DNA from: Stromatinia cepivora
Lineage: Eukaryota; Ascomycota; Leotiomycetes; Helotiales; Sclerotiniaceae
Direction: 5' to 3'
Length of the DNA stretch: 64,000 nucleotides
NCBI GenBank assembly: GCA_014898415.1
Contig: RCTD01000030.1
Location: forward strand, 496,001-560,000
Shown here: piece by piece, positions 22,140 through 33,400 of the stretch
Layout of the letters: every line of letters starts with the position of its first letter
Numbering within the stretch: position 1 is the stretch's first letter
Made by a program: the position numbers and the translations under genes
Notes under the pieces: model-generated
What the model saw: the letters and a program-made list of their open reading frames with translations, nothing else
What the model was told of the DNA's origin: nothing
Database searches by the model: none

Positions 22140-23400
22140 TTCAGGGAAGATGCTAGTAGAGATACAAAGATGAAAGATTCTGATAATAATATATCAGAAT
22201 CCATTCCTAATAAACCCACTATTCTATTTCCAATCACCTTCCAAGAAATCTCCTCCGAACTTGCCTTTCTCCAATTGGAGTATCGATACCAACAATAAGA
22301 ATATATATAGAATCATAAAGCTTTTTATAATGTTTATGAGTGGATCGAATCATTAATTGATTAAGTATATCTTATAAATGTCACGAATCGTGAACCACAG
22401 GAGGCTAACCACGTGATACCTCTTATCTCCCACGTCCATTGGTGAGCTGATCGTCCGTGCACATGCGTTACGATTCATGCGATTTAGTATGGTAAAATGG
22501 TGACCCTAATAACACATGCGCACAACCCCGCAGCTTACGAATGGGTATTTGTATATATATATCTAGTCGCTCCTTACGAGCCATAGTTCTTCAGTTGTAG
22601 ATTCTAAAGAACATAATTGACCCTGTTTATTCAGCTCTACTACGGCTCTTGTGCGTCACAATAAAGTTATTCATTCTTAATCAAGGTATTACAACTTTTC
22701 CATTCAAAATAATTATTAATGTACTCAAAAAAAAATTTATATCTATAATAATTATTATCAAGCTTACAGTATTACAAGAATATCGGTTTGTTTTAGTGCA
22801 AATTTTGTTCAGTAAAATCGATTTTATTAAATGGTATAGGAATTGGATTATAATTTATATCAAAGTTTTTGTATACAAAATCACTAAAGTATAGGATAAA
22901 ATCGCTATTAATACTTTTCTATAAGCTATTAATATCAAAATACTTTTAATCTGAATAAATATTATAATCATATAAATCGAAATAAATAATCAATTCGGAT
23001 TACCCAATCTCTTATTCAAATAATTCAAAGATATTTTTGGAAAATTAATCTTTCAGGATTTTATTTCCCCAAAAGTTAAAGGAGAAGTATATTCTATATT
23101 TATTTCTTTTCAAAATAATAAAAAGTCTAAAAAGAATAAAAAGAATATCAATTCTGGAAGTAATCAGGGGATCAAGAAGATCTGGGAATATTCTTGCAGA
23201 ACCGAATCTGAATAGAATAATGAAATTGATTATAACTACACTGCTCACAATTGCAAAGTCATAGAGTTAGCGCTCACCGGAAGGATCAATCCATTGTTCA
23301 AAAGAATATTCAGTGAAAATGAGCTACAAGCAATTAGGGATCGAACAAGATCGTATTCATAAAAGCAATTTTATTTTGATTAGATTAAAAGGAAATGAAT
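22140..23400 (+). pseudogene. Copia gag remnant
   Basis: Two parts, 22140-22378 and 22666-23400, are separated by the 282-bp solo LTR. Frame continues across the insertion once the LTR and one ATAAA copy are removed, through a CAA-to-TAA stop. Downstream text such as LKKKF and IDFIKWYRNW matches the Ty1/copia UBN2/gag helical region. Several stops are present. It resembles the family only by remembered pattern; an HMM search would settle it. Confidence 0.65.
22379..22660 (+). mobile_element. Solo LTR, 282 bp, TSD ATAAA
   Basis: Starts TGTCACGAATCG and ends GTGCGTCACA, so it has TG...CA ends. ATAAA flanks it at 22374-22378 and 22661-22665. Its base composition is balanced, unlike its surroundings, and it carries a TATA-like run (about 22551-22563) in the plus orientation. 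No internal region or second LTR is attached, so it is a solo LTR left by recombination of an LTR element inserted into copia gag. Confidence 0.85.
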
Positions 23401-23479
23401 GAAAAGTTCCATTGATCCTCCAGGACCTTCAATCAACGCTGTTATCTTGAATACTCGATATAATCAATCAGGGGTATAC

Positions 23480-23790
23480 TCTACAACAATGAGAATATAT
23501 CATCTGTTCAATAGCACTTTGTTCGATAATTGTAATGTTATATATATTATAAACAACATATCTCTATTGGATGATCATCGATATCGACCATCCGATCCCA
23601 ATGATCTTGTAGAAACAGGCATTTTCAGCTTCCAAATCCTAGAATACAGGGTTCATACTATCAAAAAGATCATCAAAAGAGAAGATTACCCTAATAATGA
23701 TTTGATCTTGAATGATATAGCACTCATCCCTGATTTTTATATCAATATCGTCTTGAAGACTCGATTAAAGAAAGCCGGCCTATAATTCTC
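23480..23790 (+). pseudogene. Copia aspartic protease remnant
   Basis: The frame 23399-23785 stays open and reads FDNCNVIYIINNISLL followed, about 55 residues later, by LNDIALIPDFYINIV. This fits copia protease: a D-[ST]-G-like site, then a His-Val-x-Asn motif (here degraded to IYIINN) and the terminal L-x-N-V-x-x-x-P-x-x-x-x-N-x-x-S block. The catalytic site is altered. It lies directly downstream of gag and upstream of the insertion at 24023. Confidence 0.6.
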
Positions 23791-24022
23791 AGGATATAAC
23801 TATACTCTTCGTAAAGAAGATCATACAAATAACATAATAATTGCTTAATGCATTTGTACTGAAAATCTTATATTCTTAGAATATAAATCACTTTCTATTT
23901 ATTCGAATATTCTTTTATTTATTCCTATAAACAATCCTTTTATAATATACCCAATAATAAATAGAAAAATAAACAAAGCATTCCATTGTTCTTGTAATTC
24001 ATTTCTTTCAAAAGAAGATATA

Positions 24023-27000
24023 TGTAACGAACCCAACGAGCGTTTAGAGATCAACCTTAGAATTAAAAGCTACAGAGCTAAAGAGAGTGTACTACGAAGC
24101 TATATATATGATCGATTCGGAGCTTAATATTGTATTAATCTGATCGTACACGATTATATATATCTCGTAACACTACCCCCCCTTTTTGAAGAGTTCGCTT
24201 CGAATTCATTTTAAACGAATAATTTAAGTATAAAATGATTATTAATCTTCTTTTGATAAAAATTCCTGATATATAGATTGTATTACAATTAACAAATATA
24301 TATCCATTGTACTATATATCTCCTCCAAACGATCTTCAAAATATCAATTATTGATTATCTTTTCTAGATCCTTATTATCATTGCTTTTGGATTCAGTAAT
24401 CAGTATAATAATCGGAACAAGCTTTTATCGATCTCGGGCTCCTTAATGTAGGTTTAGCGAATAGATTTGTATTCAATGAGAGTTACTTTTATATTGTATA
24501 TATTTATTTTGCTTATATAAGAGAGTTCTTTTAGAAGGGGAAAACTCGGGTGTTCGTATATAGGGTAGAATCAAAATACGATCAAATTTGTCTGGTTGGG
24601 TATCAAAAGAGTTAAAGGTATTAATGATATTAAGATTGTTAATATCCATTAAATCGTAATTCCGAAAGTGAGATGGATTTTGTAATATATATAGGGCTTT
24701 AGATTTATTAGAATAGAATGATATAGGGAATCCATTTGTTGTATAAATAGTTAATTGTTATATAATCTGAATAAAATCGAAATAGAAGCAAAAAAGAGAA
24801 AACTATTGAGAAAAACGATTTCTAAAAGTAATATTGAATCCATTATGAAAAGTTAAGATTTTATTCGAATCGGATCAATTCTGATCTTTGGTTTTGTAAA
24901 GGGTTCTTTCGAATTTTGTAATATAGGTATATAAAGAATCGGTTCCTTATTTAAGAATGAATAGTTTATCTTTGGTTTTTTGAATTTTATTTGGATTGTT
25001 GTAAATATATATGAATTGATCTAGGATCGTTGTATGATTTAAGGGAATATTTTGATTAAAAAAAGAAAGTTGAAATAGTATTTGTCACGAGATACACGTG
25101 ATCGCGTACGATCGGGCTAGTACGGTATTAAGCTCCGAACCGATCATATATATAGCTTTGTAGCATACTTTCTTTAGCTTTGTAGCTTTTAATTCTAAGA
25201 TTGATCTCTAAATGTTCGTTGGGTTCGTTATATTATTAAAAGCTTTTTTAGATAAGAAATGGAATAATATATACATATGCTTATATACATTCTATTTGCT
25301 CCTGTCTAGGTATATGCTTATACTCACTCGCTTGTATATGGATCTTCTTGATATTATTCGAAGATATTGTCTTTTTTTTTATTTTTAATTTCTAAGTTAT
25401 GGATTACGATTCGATAAATCTTGCGATTACAGAATTTTGTGGCGAAATGATTTATCAACAAAATGAAATCTCGTTCCTATGTTCTCTGATTCTTGAATGT
25501 ATTCTGGTTGCTTATATTCCTTTTCGTTCGAAATCCTTTCTCCTTGATCTTGAAAAGTTCAATAATAGTTTTCAAAAATTCGATATTTAGCTTTTTTCGA
25601 TTTAAGCAAAACTATAAATAGATGGTATTGCGATCGGTGATTTTATAACTCAATTTTATTATATTTATCTCAATCTCGAATCTTATATACAAATTATAGT
25701 ATTATTTCAGTTTTCTTTTCTTGATCAAAACGTTCCCTTAGATCATACAACGATCCTGGATTAATTTATATGTGTTTATAATAATCCGAATAAAGTTCAA
25801 GAAGCCGAAGATAAACTATTCATTCTTAAATAAGGAATTAATTTTTTATATATCTATATTACAAAATTCAAAAGAACTTTTTATAAAGTCAAAGGTCAGA
25901 ATTGATCTGATTCGAATAAAATCTCAATCTTTTGTAATGGATTCAATATTACTTTTAGAAATCGTTTTTCTCAATAGTTTTCTTTTCCTCACTCTTATTC
26001 CGACTTTATTTAGATTATATAACAATTAATTATTTGTATAACGAATAGATTCCTTATATTATTTTATTCTAATAAATCTAGAGCTCTATATATATTACAG
26101 AATCCATTCCATTTTCGAAACTATGATTCAATGGATATTAACAACTTTAATATTATTGATACTTTTAATTCCTTTGATATCCAATCGGATAAATTCAATT
26201 ATATTTTGATTCTATTTTATATACAAATACCCAAGTTTTCTTTTTCTAAAAGAACTCTTTTGTATAAACAAAATAAATATATATAATATAGAAATAACTT
26301 TTATTAAATATAAGTTTATTTATTAAATCTATATCAAGGAATCCAAAATCGATAAAAGTTTGTTCTGGTTATTACATTAATTATTGAATTCAAAAACAAT
26401 AATAATAAGAATCTAGAAGAAATAATCAATAACCGATATTTTGAAGATTGTTTAAAGAAAGTATATAGTATAATGAATATATATTTATTGATTATAATGC
26501 AATCTATACATCAGGAATTTTTATCAAAAAAAGATTAATAATCATTTTATACTTAAGTTATTCATTTAAAATGAATTTGAGGCGAACTTTTCAAAAAAGG
26601 AAGGTAATGTTACAAGATATATATAATCGCGTATAATCGGATTAGTATGGTATTAAGCTTTGAACCGATTATATATATAGCTTTGTAGTATATTCTTTTT
26701 AGTTCTATAACTTTTAATTCTAAGGTTGATCTCTAAACGCTCGTTGGATTCGTTACAGTATTATAGTTTGTATATAAGATTCGAGATTGAAATAAATATA
26801 ATAAAATTGAACTATAAAGTTACCGATTATAATATTATCTATTTGTAATTTTGTTTGAATCGAAAAAAGCCAGGTATCGAATTTTTGAGAACTATCATTG
26901 AACTTTTCAGGATCAGGGAGAGAAGGTTTCGGATAAGAAAAAATATAAGTAATAGAAATGTATTTGAAAATTAAAGAATATAGAAACAAGATTTCATTCT

Positions 27001-27377
27001 ATTAACAAATCATTTCGTTATGAAATTCTATAATTGTAAGGTTTATCGAATTGTAATTTATAACTTAGAAATTAAGGGTAAGAAAAAAAATAATATTTTC
27101 GAATAATATTAAAAAGATCTATATACAAACGAATAAATATAAGCATATGTTTAGATAGGAGTAAGCGGAGTGTATATAAGTATATATAGATATTATTCCA
27201 TTTCTTATCTGGAAGAGCTTTTAATAATATAACGAATCCAACAAGTATTTAAAGATCAACCTTAGAATTAAAAGCTACAGAGTTAAAGAGTATGTATTAC
27301 AAAGCTATATATATAATCGGCTCGGAGCTTAGTACTGTACTAACCCGATCGTACGCGATCACGTGTATCTCGTGACA
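24023..27377 (-). mobile_element. Gag-only LTR retroelement copy 1 (outer), minus orientation, TSD ATATA
   Basis: 150-bp LTRs lie at 24023-24172 and 27228-27377. Host duplication ATATA occurs at 24018-24022 and 27378-27382. Read on the minus strand it runs: 5' LTR (starting TGTCACGAGATACACG at 27377), a gag-like frame (26753-26989, with PDPEKFNDSSQKFDTWLFS), non-coding filler, a polypurine tract next to 24173 (complement of CTACCCCCCCTTTTT), then the 3' LTR. It is interrupted by an opposite-strand copy at 25083-26757. Without that insert its length is 1,675 bp. There is no room for pol, so it depends on another element for movement. Confidence 0.9.
25083..26757 (+). mobile_element. Gag-only LTR retroelement copy 2, inserted in copy 1, TSD GTATT
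   Basis: LTRs at 25083-25232 and 26608-26757, 150 bp each, TG...CA type. TSD GTATT at 25078-25082 and 26758-26762. The gag remnant starts near 25399 on the plus strand (MDYDSINLAITEFCG... then LDLEKFNNSFQKFD). The purine tract CAAAAAAGGAAGGTAA immediately precedes the 3' LTR. Total length 1,675 bp, the same as the other copies. It lies in opposite orientation to the copy it interrupts. Confidence 0.92.
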
Positions 27378-27382
27378 ATATA

Positions 27383-29829
27383 AATGAAATATAATATAAA
27401 TACTTTAGATATTTGAGAAAGGAAGCTTTTGAATATTTAATATTTGTAATACAAAATATCAAAATAAAAGATATTATTTGTTCCAATTATACTAATTATA
27501 TTTATATTTATATAAAATAAATCATTTCTTATACTCCAAATAATCATCAATTATTTCGGCCTTTTTACAAAATCCAATAGGATTTTTTTGATTTCGATAA
27601 AAGGTATAACAATATATTATAACTTTTATTAATCAAAGAAATATATTATAATAAGATCTTTTCATATCCAATCTATTACAAAATATACAACAAAATATTT
27701 ATAATTATTTAAAGCTTTATAACCTAAATTCATTATAAGTATAGCTTAACAATTATAATAATCAAACAGAATAATGATATATCTATCATTGGAATCATAA
27801 GAATAATGTTATTTGAGAAATAAATCAAGTAAGAAAGTATCGAATTCGAGCTATCTCTATTTTATATATATAAATTCAATAAAGAATTAGAACATACAAA
27901 ACAAAAAATAATTATAAAACAAATAAAAATACAGATTATAATAAATTTATTGGACAAATTATAAATAGAAACGATATAAGCTATTATTTACTTATATAAT
28001 ATAAATCTTTTGAAGATTAAATCCTTCAAATCGTTTAATAAAATACTTAATATATAATTCTATAATTACCTTTACAAAGATAATCCTTTATTTATAAAGA
28101 AAATATCCAACAATCTTTATTCCAATTGAAATAGAATCTATAGATATAAATACTGAGTTTATTTTTTAAATAAAAATAAAGAAATTGGAATTAATAGGAA
28201 ATGATATAAAACCAATCTTTAAGTATATATTGAATATTTAATAAACTATATCCCAGATATATTGATCTATTATATATAGATATCCAAGTTCGATAGAGTT
28301 ATTATCATTCGAAATATAATGTTCAATAAGGAATTCATTTATTGTATAGATTCAATCAATCGAATAATTAATATTTATATTACAGAAAAGTTTAAATAGT
28401 TTATTAGAGTTTTTGATCTATAAGATTATATTGAAATAGATGGGATAATTATTTAAAACGAGAATAATCATAATGATTTCATTTACTTACCTATTTTCAC
28501 GGATCGAAAAGCTTTTGATTCATTTATCAAATATATTTCAGATCTATTGTCTATAAACGAATTGGTTTTGGAGATAAATATAGATTTAAGGAATGATAAT
28601 AGAAATAAAGAAATCGATTTAGGATTATCCAATTCATTTAATCCTTTAGATGATGAGAATAAAGTATACAATGAAAATATATAAACATTGATCGATCCTT
28701 TTATTAAAGAAATTGGAGAAGTTGATTCTTTTATTAAGGAATAATTATATTTTATGGGTAAAGATAATAATACTATTCAAAGAAATGTTTATAATAATAA
28801 TACAGATTCTGATTTTATTGAATATATTGATATAGGGAATATAGAGTATAAATCTATTGATTGTATTATTAAAGTTTTTTATAATATATATAAAAGTAAT
28901 TTAGAGATTACTCCAATCAATCAATTTCAATATTCCAAAAGGAAATATATACATTGAAATAATTAATCAAAATATTCTGTAAAAGAAATCTAATCATTAT
29001 AAAGATTATTATACCCTATATATTCATTTGATCGATTTATAAAGAATTTGCAGATTCATAATCTTGAATAGATGTTTAAGAAAGCTTGTATTATGAGGAT
29101 TGAAATATCCAGAATTCAAATCAATCCATTTGAATTTCAATTATACGACTATCACTCAGAATCATCTCTCTTCTAGGAATCATCTAACTCTTATGTCCCA
29201 AAGCAACCAGTATATATATAAAAGTAATTATATATATAATAATATCATCAAAAGAACGATTCCAATATTGAATTCTATATAAAAATTATTATATCTTAAA
29301 GAATAGATTTAATAGGATTATTTTGTTTAAACAATTTTCATTCTATATTCTGATCTGATCAATAAGAAATGAACAATATAAAGGAATATTTTCAATTTAT
29401 AATAATTCATAATATAATTATTATTAGAATTGAAATAAAACCATTATTGTTTTCTATTTGATCTACAATCAATAGATTATAAACAATATTATTTCCTCGA
29501 ATTCATATATTTGCAATTCCAAAGTTACCTCGTTTTTATCATCAATTAGAAGATCATTAAATAAGATATTGATTTAAACAGGATTGCAATTTTGAGATTA
29601 ATAACTTTAAGATTAAGAAAATCTGATATAAAATCGATTCTGGATCGGAATCTACAAAACCGATCCTTTTTCAATAAATATTTATATATAAATATAATGA
29701 TTAAGGTTTAATTATTCATTGTTGTTTATATTTAGTAAACTAAGGAGATCTCCAGGTTAAAAGTACTATTGAAATTATTTACACTGCTATATTAGCAGAC
29801 CGATCATTTCGAATCATAATAACAATTAT
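27383..29829 (+). pseudogene. Copia integrase and start of reverse transcriptase, remnant
   Basis: Downstream of the copy-1 insertion, plus-strand text resembles the integrase core (about 27540-27760) with many stops. A linker region follows (28480-28960), with open stretches of 60-67 codons that show no domain. The beginning of the RT domain lies at about 29740-29829, ending in ILADRSFRIII. The sequence breaks inside RT at the insertion at 29830 and resumes at 32181 with KYDFETK. Integrase assignment is weaker than RT. Confidence 0.5.
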
Positions 29830-30069
29830 TGTTGGATTTTGGGTCATACCGTATATCTAAGCATGGGACTATACTATAATGGGATTAGCCTGCATATAAT
29901 TCTACCGAATCATACAACTTGTATAATAGCTTCTAACCAAATAACCTTAGAATAATAAGGCTTTTCCATCTACTCAATATAACTTATTAATAGATTATAA
30001 ACCCGGACTCTGCGTATCACTACATAGTTTAGGGTTAGTCTTTCGGAATGAAAGATCAAGTCCTCGATA

Positions 30070-30315
30070 GATCCGACAGAGTAGATGAACAAGGTCGATA
30101 CAGCTAAGCAGGGAAACCCGCTATACTAAATACATCGACAGAGTAAACGAATAAGATCGATACAGCTGAACAGGGAAACCCGTTATAAAAAATATATCGG
30201 CAGAGTAGACGAGCAAAATCGATACAACTAAACAAGGAAGTCTGCTATACTAAATATATTAACAAAATTGAATCCTAACAATACAACTAATACAGGAAAG
30301 CCCGCTTTAGAAATT
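30070..30315. repeat. 62-bp tandem repeat, about four units
   Basis: The motif GACAGAGTA...CAGGGAAACCCGCTAT recurs at 30075, 30137 and 30199 with exactly 62-bp spacing, plus a diverged fourth unit from about 30261. The units differ mainly by C/T and A/G changes, as RIP would produce. Confidence 0.85.
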
Positions 30316-31320
30316 ATTTAGACAGAAGATACCACTTTTTTACACCCTTTTTCCGACAATTCGAAAATCAACCGATTCCCTTGATATCTCTTTTTTTCTT
30401 TCGAAAACCTTTTTGCTTTATATCGATAACAACGATAAAAAATAAACATTCTGCAAAGCAAAGTAAACCTTTCGAAACCTCTCCAGAACAAAACTCGAAT
30501 ATTCCCGTTTCTCGAATATCTTCGATCTTTACACAATTAATAGATTCCCTATAGAAAACCTAATAGAAATATTGGAGATTATATTTCTGATATAGTTTTT
30601 AAGGGAACTATAAAATCCATATTTGTTTTCGTTTTAAATACTTTAAGGATTTATTTTGCTTTTTGATTCTACTGAAATAAACTTATCAGCAAAATTTAAG
30701 ACAATCTTAAATTTTGCTCTTGATACAGATTCAGGGTCTGCAAAAGTTGATTCTTGAATTAGAACCTTTGGAATAATGAATTCGATATCTATAATATCCT
30801 TGGAATTTATTATATTTGTATTAAAAAGATATTACTATTTTTGTTTTAAAAAATAACATTTCTATTTTGAAAAAGTATTTTTTATATTTCTTTTGAGGAT
30901 TCTCTATTAATATCCAATCTTTTCCCCAACCACCACCCCTTTATATTATTATTGATATCTTCGATATCTTTTTATTCTTCTTTTTGTAATTACAATTACC
31001 AACTTCGTTATCTTTTGATATATTACCTACTACATATCACCTCAATACCACTTTGTTTTTACCCCCAGATCAATATTATTTTATTATATCTTTATATTCA
31101 ATACTTACAACAATAACTATATTGACAATTGTGAAAAAGAAAAAGAGTATCCCTAATAAAAAAGCCGGAAATGGAACCGAAGGCGATTATAAAAAAAGCC
31201 GAAAATGAAACCAAAAAAGGAGACTATATACCGAAAGATATACAAAACGATATACTAGAAGAAGCGGATAACTACATTAATAATAAAAGAATACATATCC
31301 ATTAAGCTCCATTATATAAT

Positions 31321-31600
31321 ATATAAAGACCATTAGATACCTAACCAAATATAATACTAAAGATCGATAGATACTATAACTTCCTGAAGCCAATAACAGC
31401 TTACCAGTTAGTATATAAAGACCATTAGATACCTAACCAAATATAATACTAGAGATCGACAGATACCATAGCTTCCTAGAGCCGATAGCAGCTTACCAAT
31501 TAGTATATAGAGATCATTAGTATCTAAACAAATATAGTACTAAAGGTTGACAGATATAATAGTTCCCTGGAGCAAAAACTATTAACTAATAACCTACCAG
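31321..31600. repeat. 92-bp tandem repeat, three units
   Basis: ATATAAAGACCATTAGATAC recurs at 31321, 31413 and (diverged) 31505: constant 92-bp spacing. Each unit includes a GATCGA(T/C)AGATA and a CTTCCT(G/A)(A/G)AGC core. The third copy is the most diverged. Confidence 0.85.
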
Positions 31601-32175
31601 TTATCCTGGCTGGTAACTAATTATATTCTTGTTATAAAGGGAAAAATTATAAATATAATTCTATAGAATATATTATCCTATTAAAGAGAGGCATTTGTAT
31701 TGCAATATAGGACTAAAGACTCTAGCCCAATATGATTAAAGGATTAAAAACAGGAAAGATGAATTTCCTTTAATTTTTATTATAAAAAAAGGGATACTGA
31801 TTATCCTTTAAAGATTATTATATTATCATAAAGCAATTATTCTATTCAAATCTTGTTAAATCTTGGATTTTAAAAGATCTAGCAAAAAAATGATCATTCA
31901 ACACCATTGGCTTTCTATTTTCAGACTAACATTGTTCAATTCAGTTTAAACCAATTGTAGTATTTATAGTTTAGCCCTCTCTACTTCTATATACATTACA
32001 CTCCTAAAGGAATATTGGATTTTGGATTATACCGTATATCTAAGCATAGGACTATACTATAATGGGATTAGCCTGCACATGATTCTACCGAATCACACAA
32101 TTTGTATAATAGCTTCTAGCCAGATAACCTTAGAATAATAAGGCTTTTCCACCCATTCAATATGACTTGTTAACA

Positions 32176-33400
32176 ATTATTATTAAATACGATTTCGAAA
32201 CAAAGTAATACAATATAATCAATATCTTCGTTAATATTCTATACAATCCTTCCGATACCCCAATTATATATTATCTATTTGATAAATACAAGATCCCAAA
32301 CAAAAATATTATAATCGATCAAGCTTTATATAATCTACAAGATTCCCCAGCTATATGGTTTAGAGATTTCACTCGAATATTTGAGAAATTAGAATTGATA
32401 TAATATAAGAAAGAACTGTATTTATATATTAATCCAAAATATATCATTATAATTCTTTTCTTTGTAAATAACATTCAGATCATTTATTATAAAAAAAACG
32501 AATCAGTTGTTACAAAGATCATTAAAGAAATCAAAATTATATATAAATTATGAGATCTGGGAAATATTAAATGATTTTTAAGTATATATATACTTTATAA
32601 TCGATCCAAAAAAAAGCTATAATTAGTTTATAATATATATATTAAAAAGATTATTAAGAAATTCAAAATAACAAACAGGATAGTAAATATACCGCTCCCG
32701 ATAATAATATTTCGGAAAAATCAGGGTCAAACTTCTATATATATTATAAAAATATATCAAAAGAAAATGAATTCAATATTATATATTATAATTACTATAA
32801 AAGCGGATGTATCATTCATTACTTTATAATTGAATCATTATTTGATTAATCTATCGAACGATTATATAAAAGCTATCGATCATTGTTTACAATATTTATG
32901 GAATATAAGGTATCTTGTGATCCAATATAATAGTGATCAAATACCATAATTTTTTGTCTTCTCAGATACTTCTTTTGTAGATAATCCAAATATTCATCGA
33001 TTATTCCAGAGGTATATTATATCCCTTTTCGATAGCTTAATCGTATAGAAAATATTCAAGTAAGATATTGTGATCATCTTGATTACTGAAGCAGAGTTTC
33101 TCGAAGTCGAGTATATATTAAAAGAAATTATAGTAATCCTATATTTTTTAAAAGAGATTAATCTAACAATAAAAAAGCCTATAACGATTTTCTGTGATAA
33201 TCAATAAGCGATCAGATTGGTGATTGATAAGAATGAACGGATCATTATAAAATTACATTATATCAATATTCAAAATATATAATTATATCAAGAATATTCA
33301 AAAGGGAACTTTTATATAATTTATCTATCGATCATCGATATAATTGTTGACAGATTCACCAAGAACCTTATAAAACAAAAATTCGAATATTTTTGATCCC
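32176..33400 (+). pseudogene. Copia reverse transcriptase and RNase H remnant
   Basis: Plus-strand translation reads ALYNLQDSPAIWFRDF (RT), ILFFVNNIQII where the catalytic VDD is now VNN, then TEAEF, IFCDNQ and IIVDRFTKNL, the RNase H end of Ty1/copia polyproteins. The Asp-to-Asn changes and TAA/TAG stops fit G-to-A and C-to-T mutation. The domain lacks its first part, which lies before 29830. Family identity is the clearest in the block. Confidence 0.85.

Larger units (their letters stand above)
29830..32175 (+). mobile_element. 2,346-bp non-autonomous LTR element, TSD ATTAT
   Basis: LTRs of 163 bp at 29830-29992 and 32013-32175, both running from T(G/A)TTGGATTTTGG to TTA(A/G)(T/C)A-type ends. 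TSD ATTAT at 29825-29829 and 32176-32180. The internal region (about 2 kb) contains no protease, RT or integrase that I can recognise but has two tandem arrays (30070-30315 and 31321-31600). A Lys-rich short frame occurs near 31130-31200. It sits inside the copia RT domain, whose frame continues on both sides. Strand is assumed from the TATA-less LTR text and is uncertain. Confidence 0.85.
22100..33400 (+). mobile_element. Decayed Ty1/copia retrotransposon, split by three insertions
   Basis: On the plus strand the order is gag, protease, integrase, reverse transcriptase, RNase H, the Ty1/copia order. Removing the three inserted elements (22379-22660, 24023-27377, 29830-32175, each with one TSD copy) leaves roughly 5.2 kb, normal for copia. 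Integrase lies upstream of RT, which excludes gypsy. Every domain carries stop codons. Its own LTRs could not be identified with confidence. The nesting shows it is the oldest layer of the block. Confidence 0.85.

Noticed and set aside
22379..22683. Reading this LTR as the 5' LTR of the copia element, with a primer-binding-like GGTATTACAAC after it
   Set aside because: Copia gag frame is found on both sides and joins when 282 bp plus one ATAAA are removed, so it is a later insertion.
30318..30536. 72-codon basic minus-strand frame as a gene in the 2,346-bp element
   Set aside because: Composition reflects AT-rich mutated DNA; no motif and no start context.
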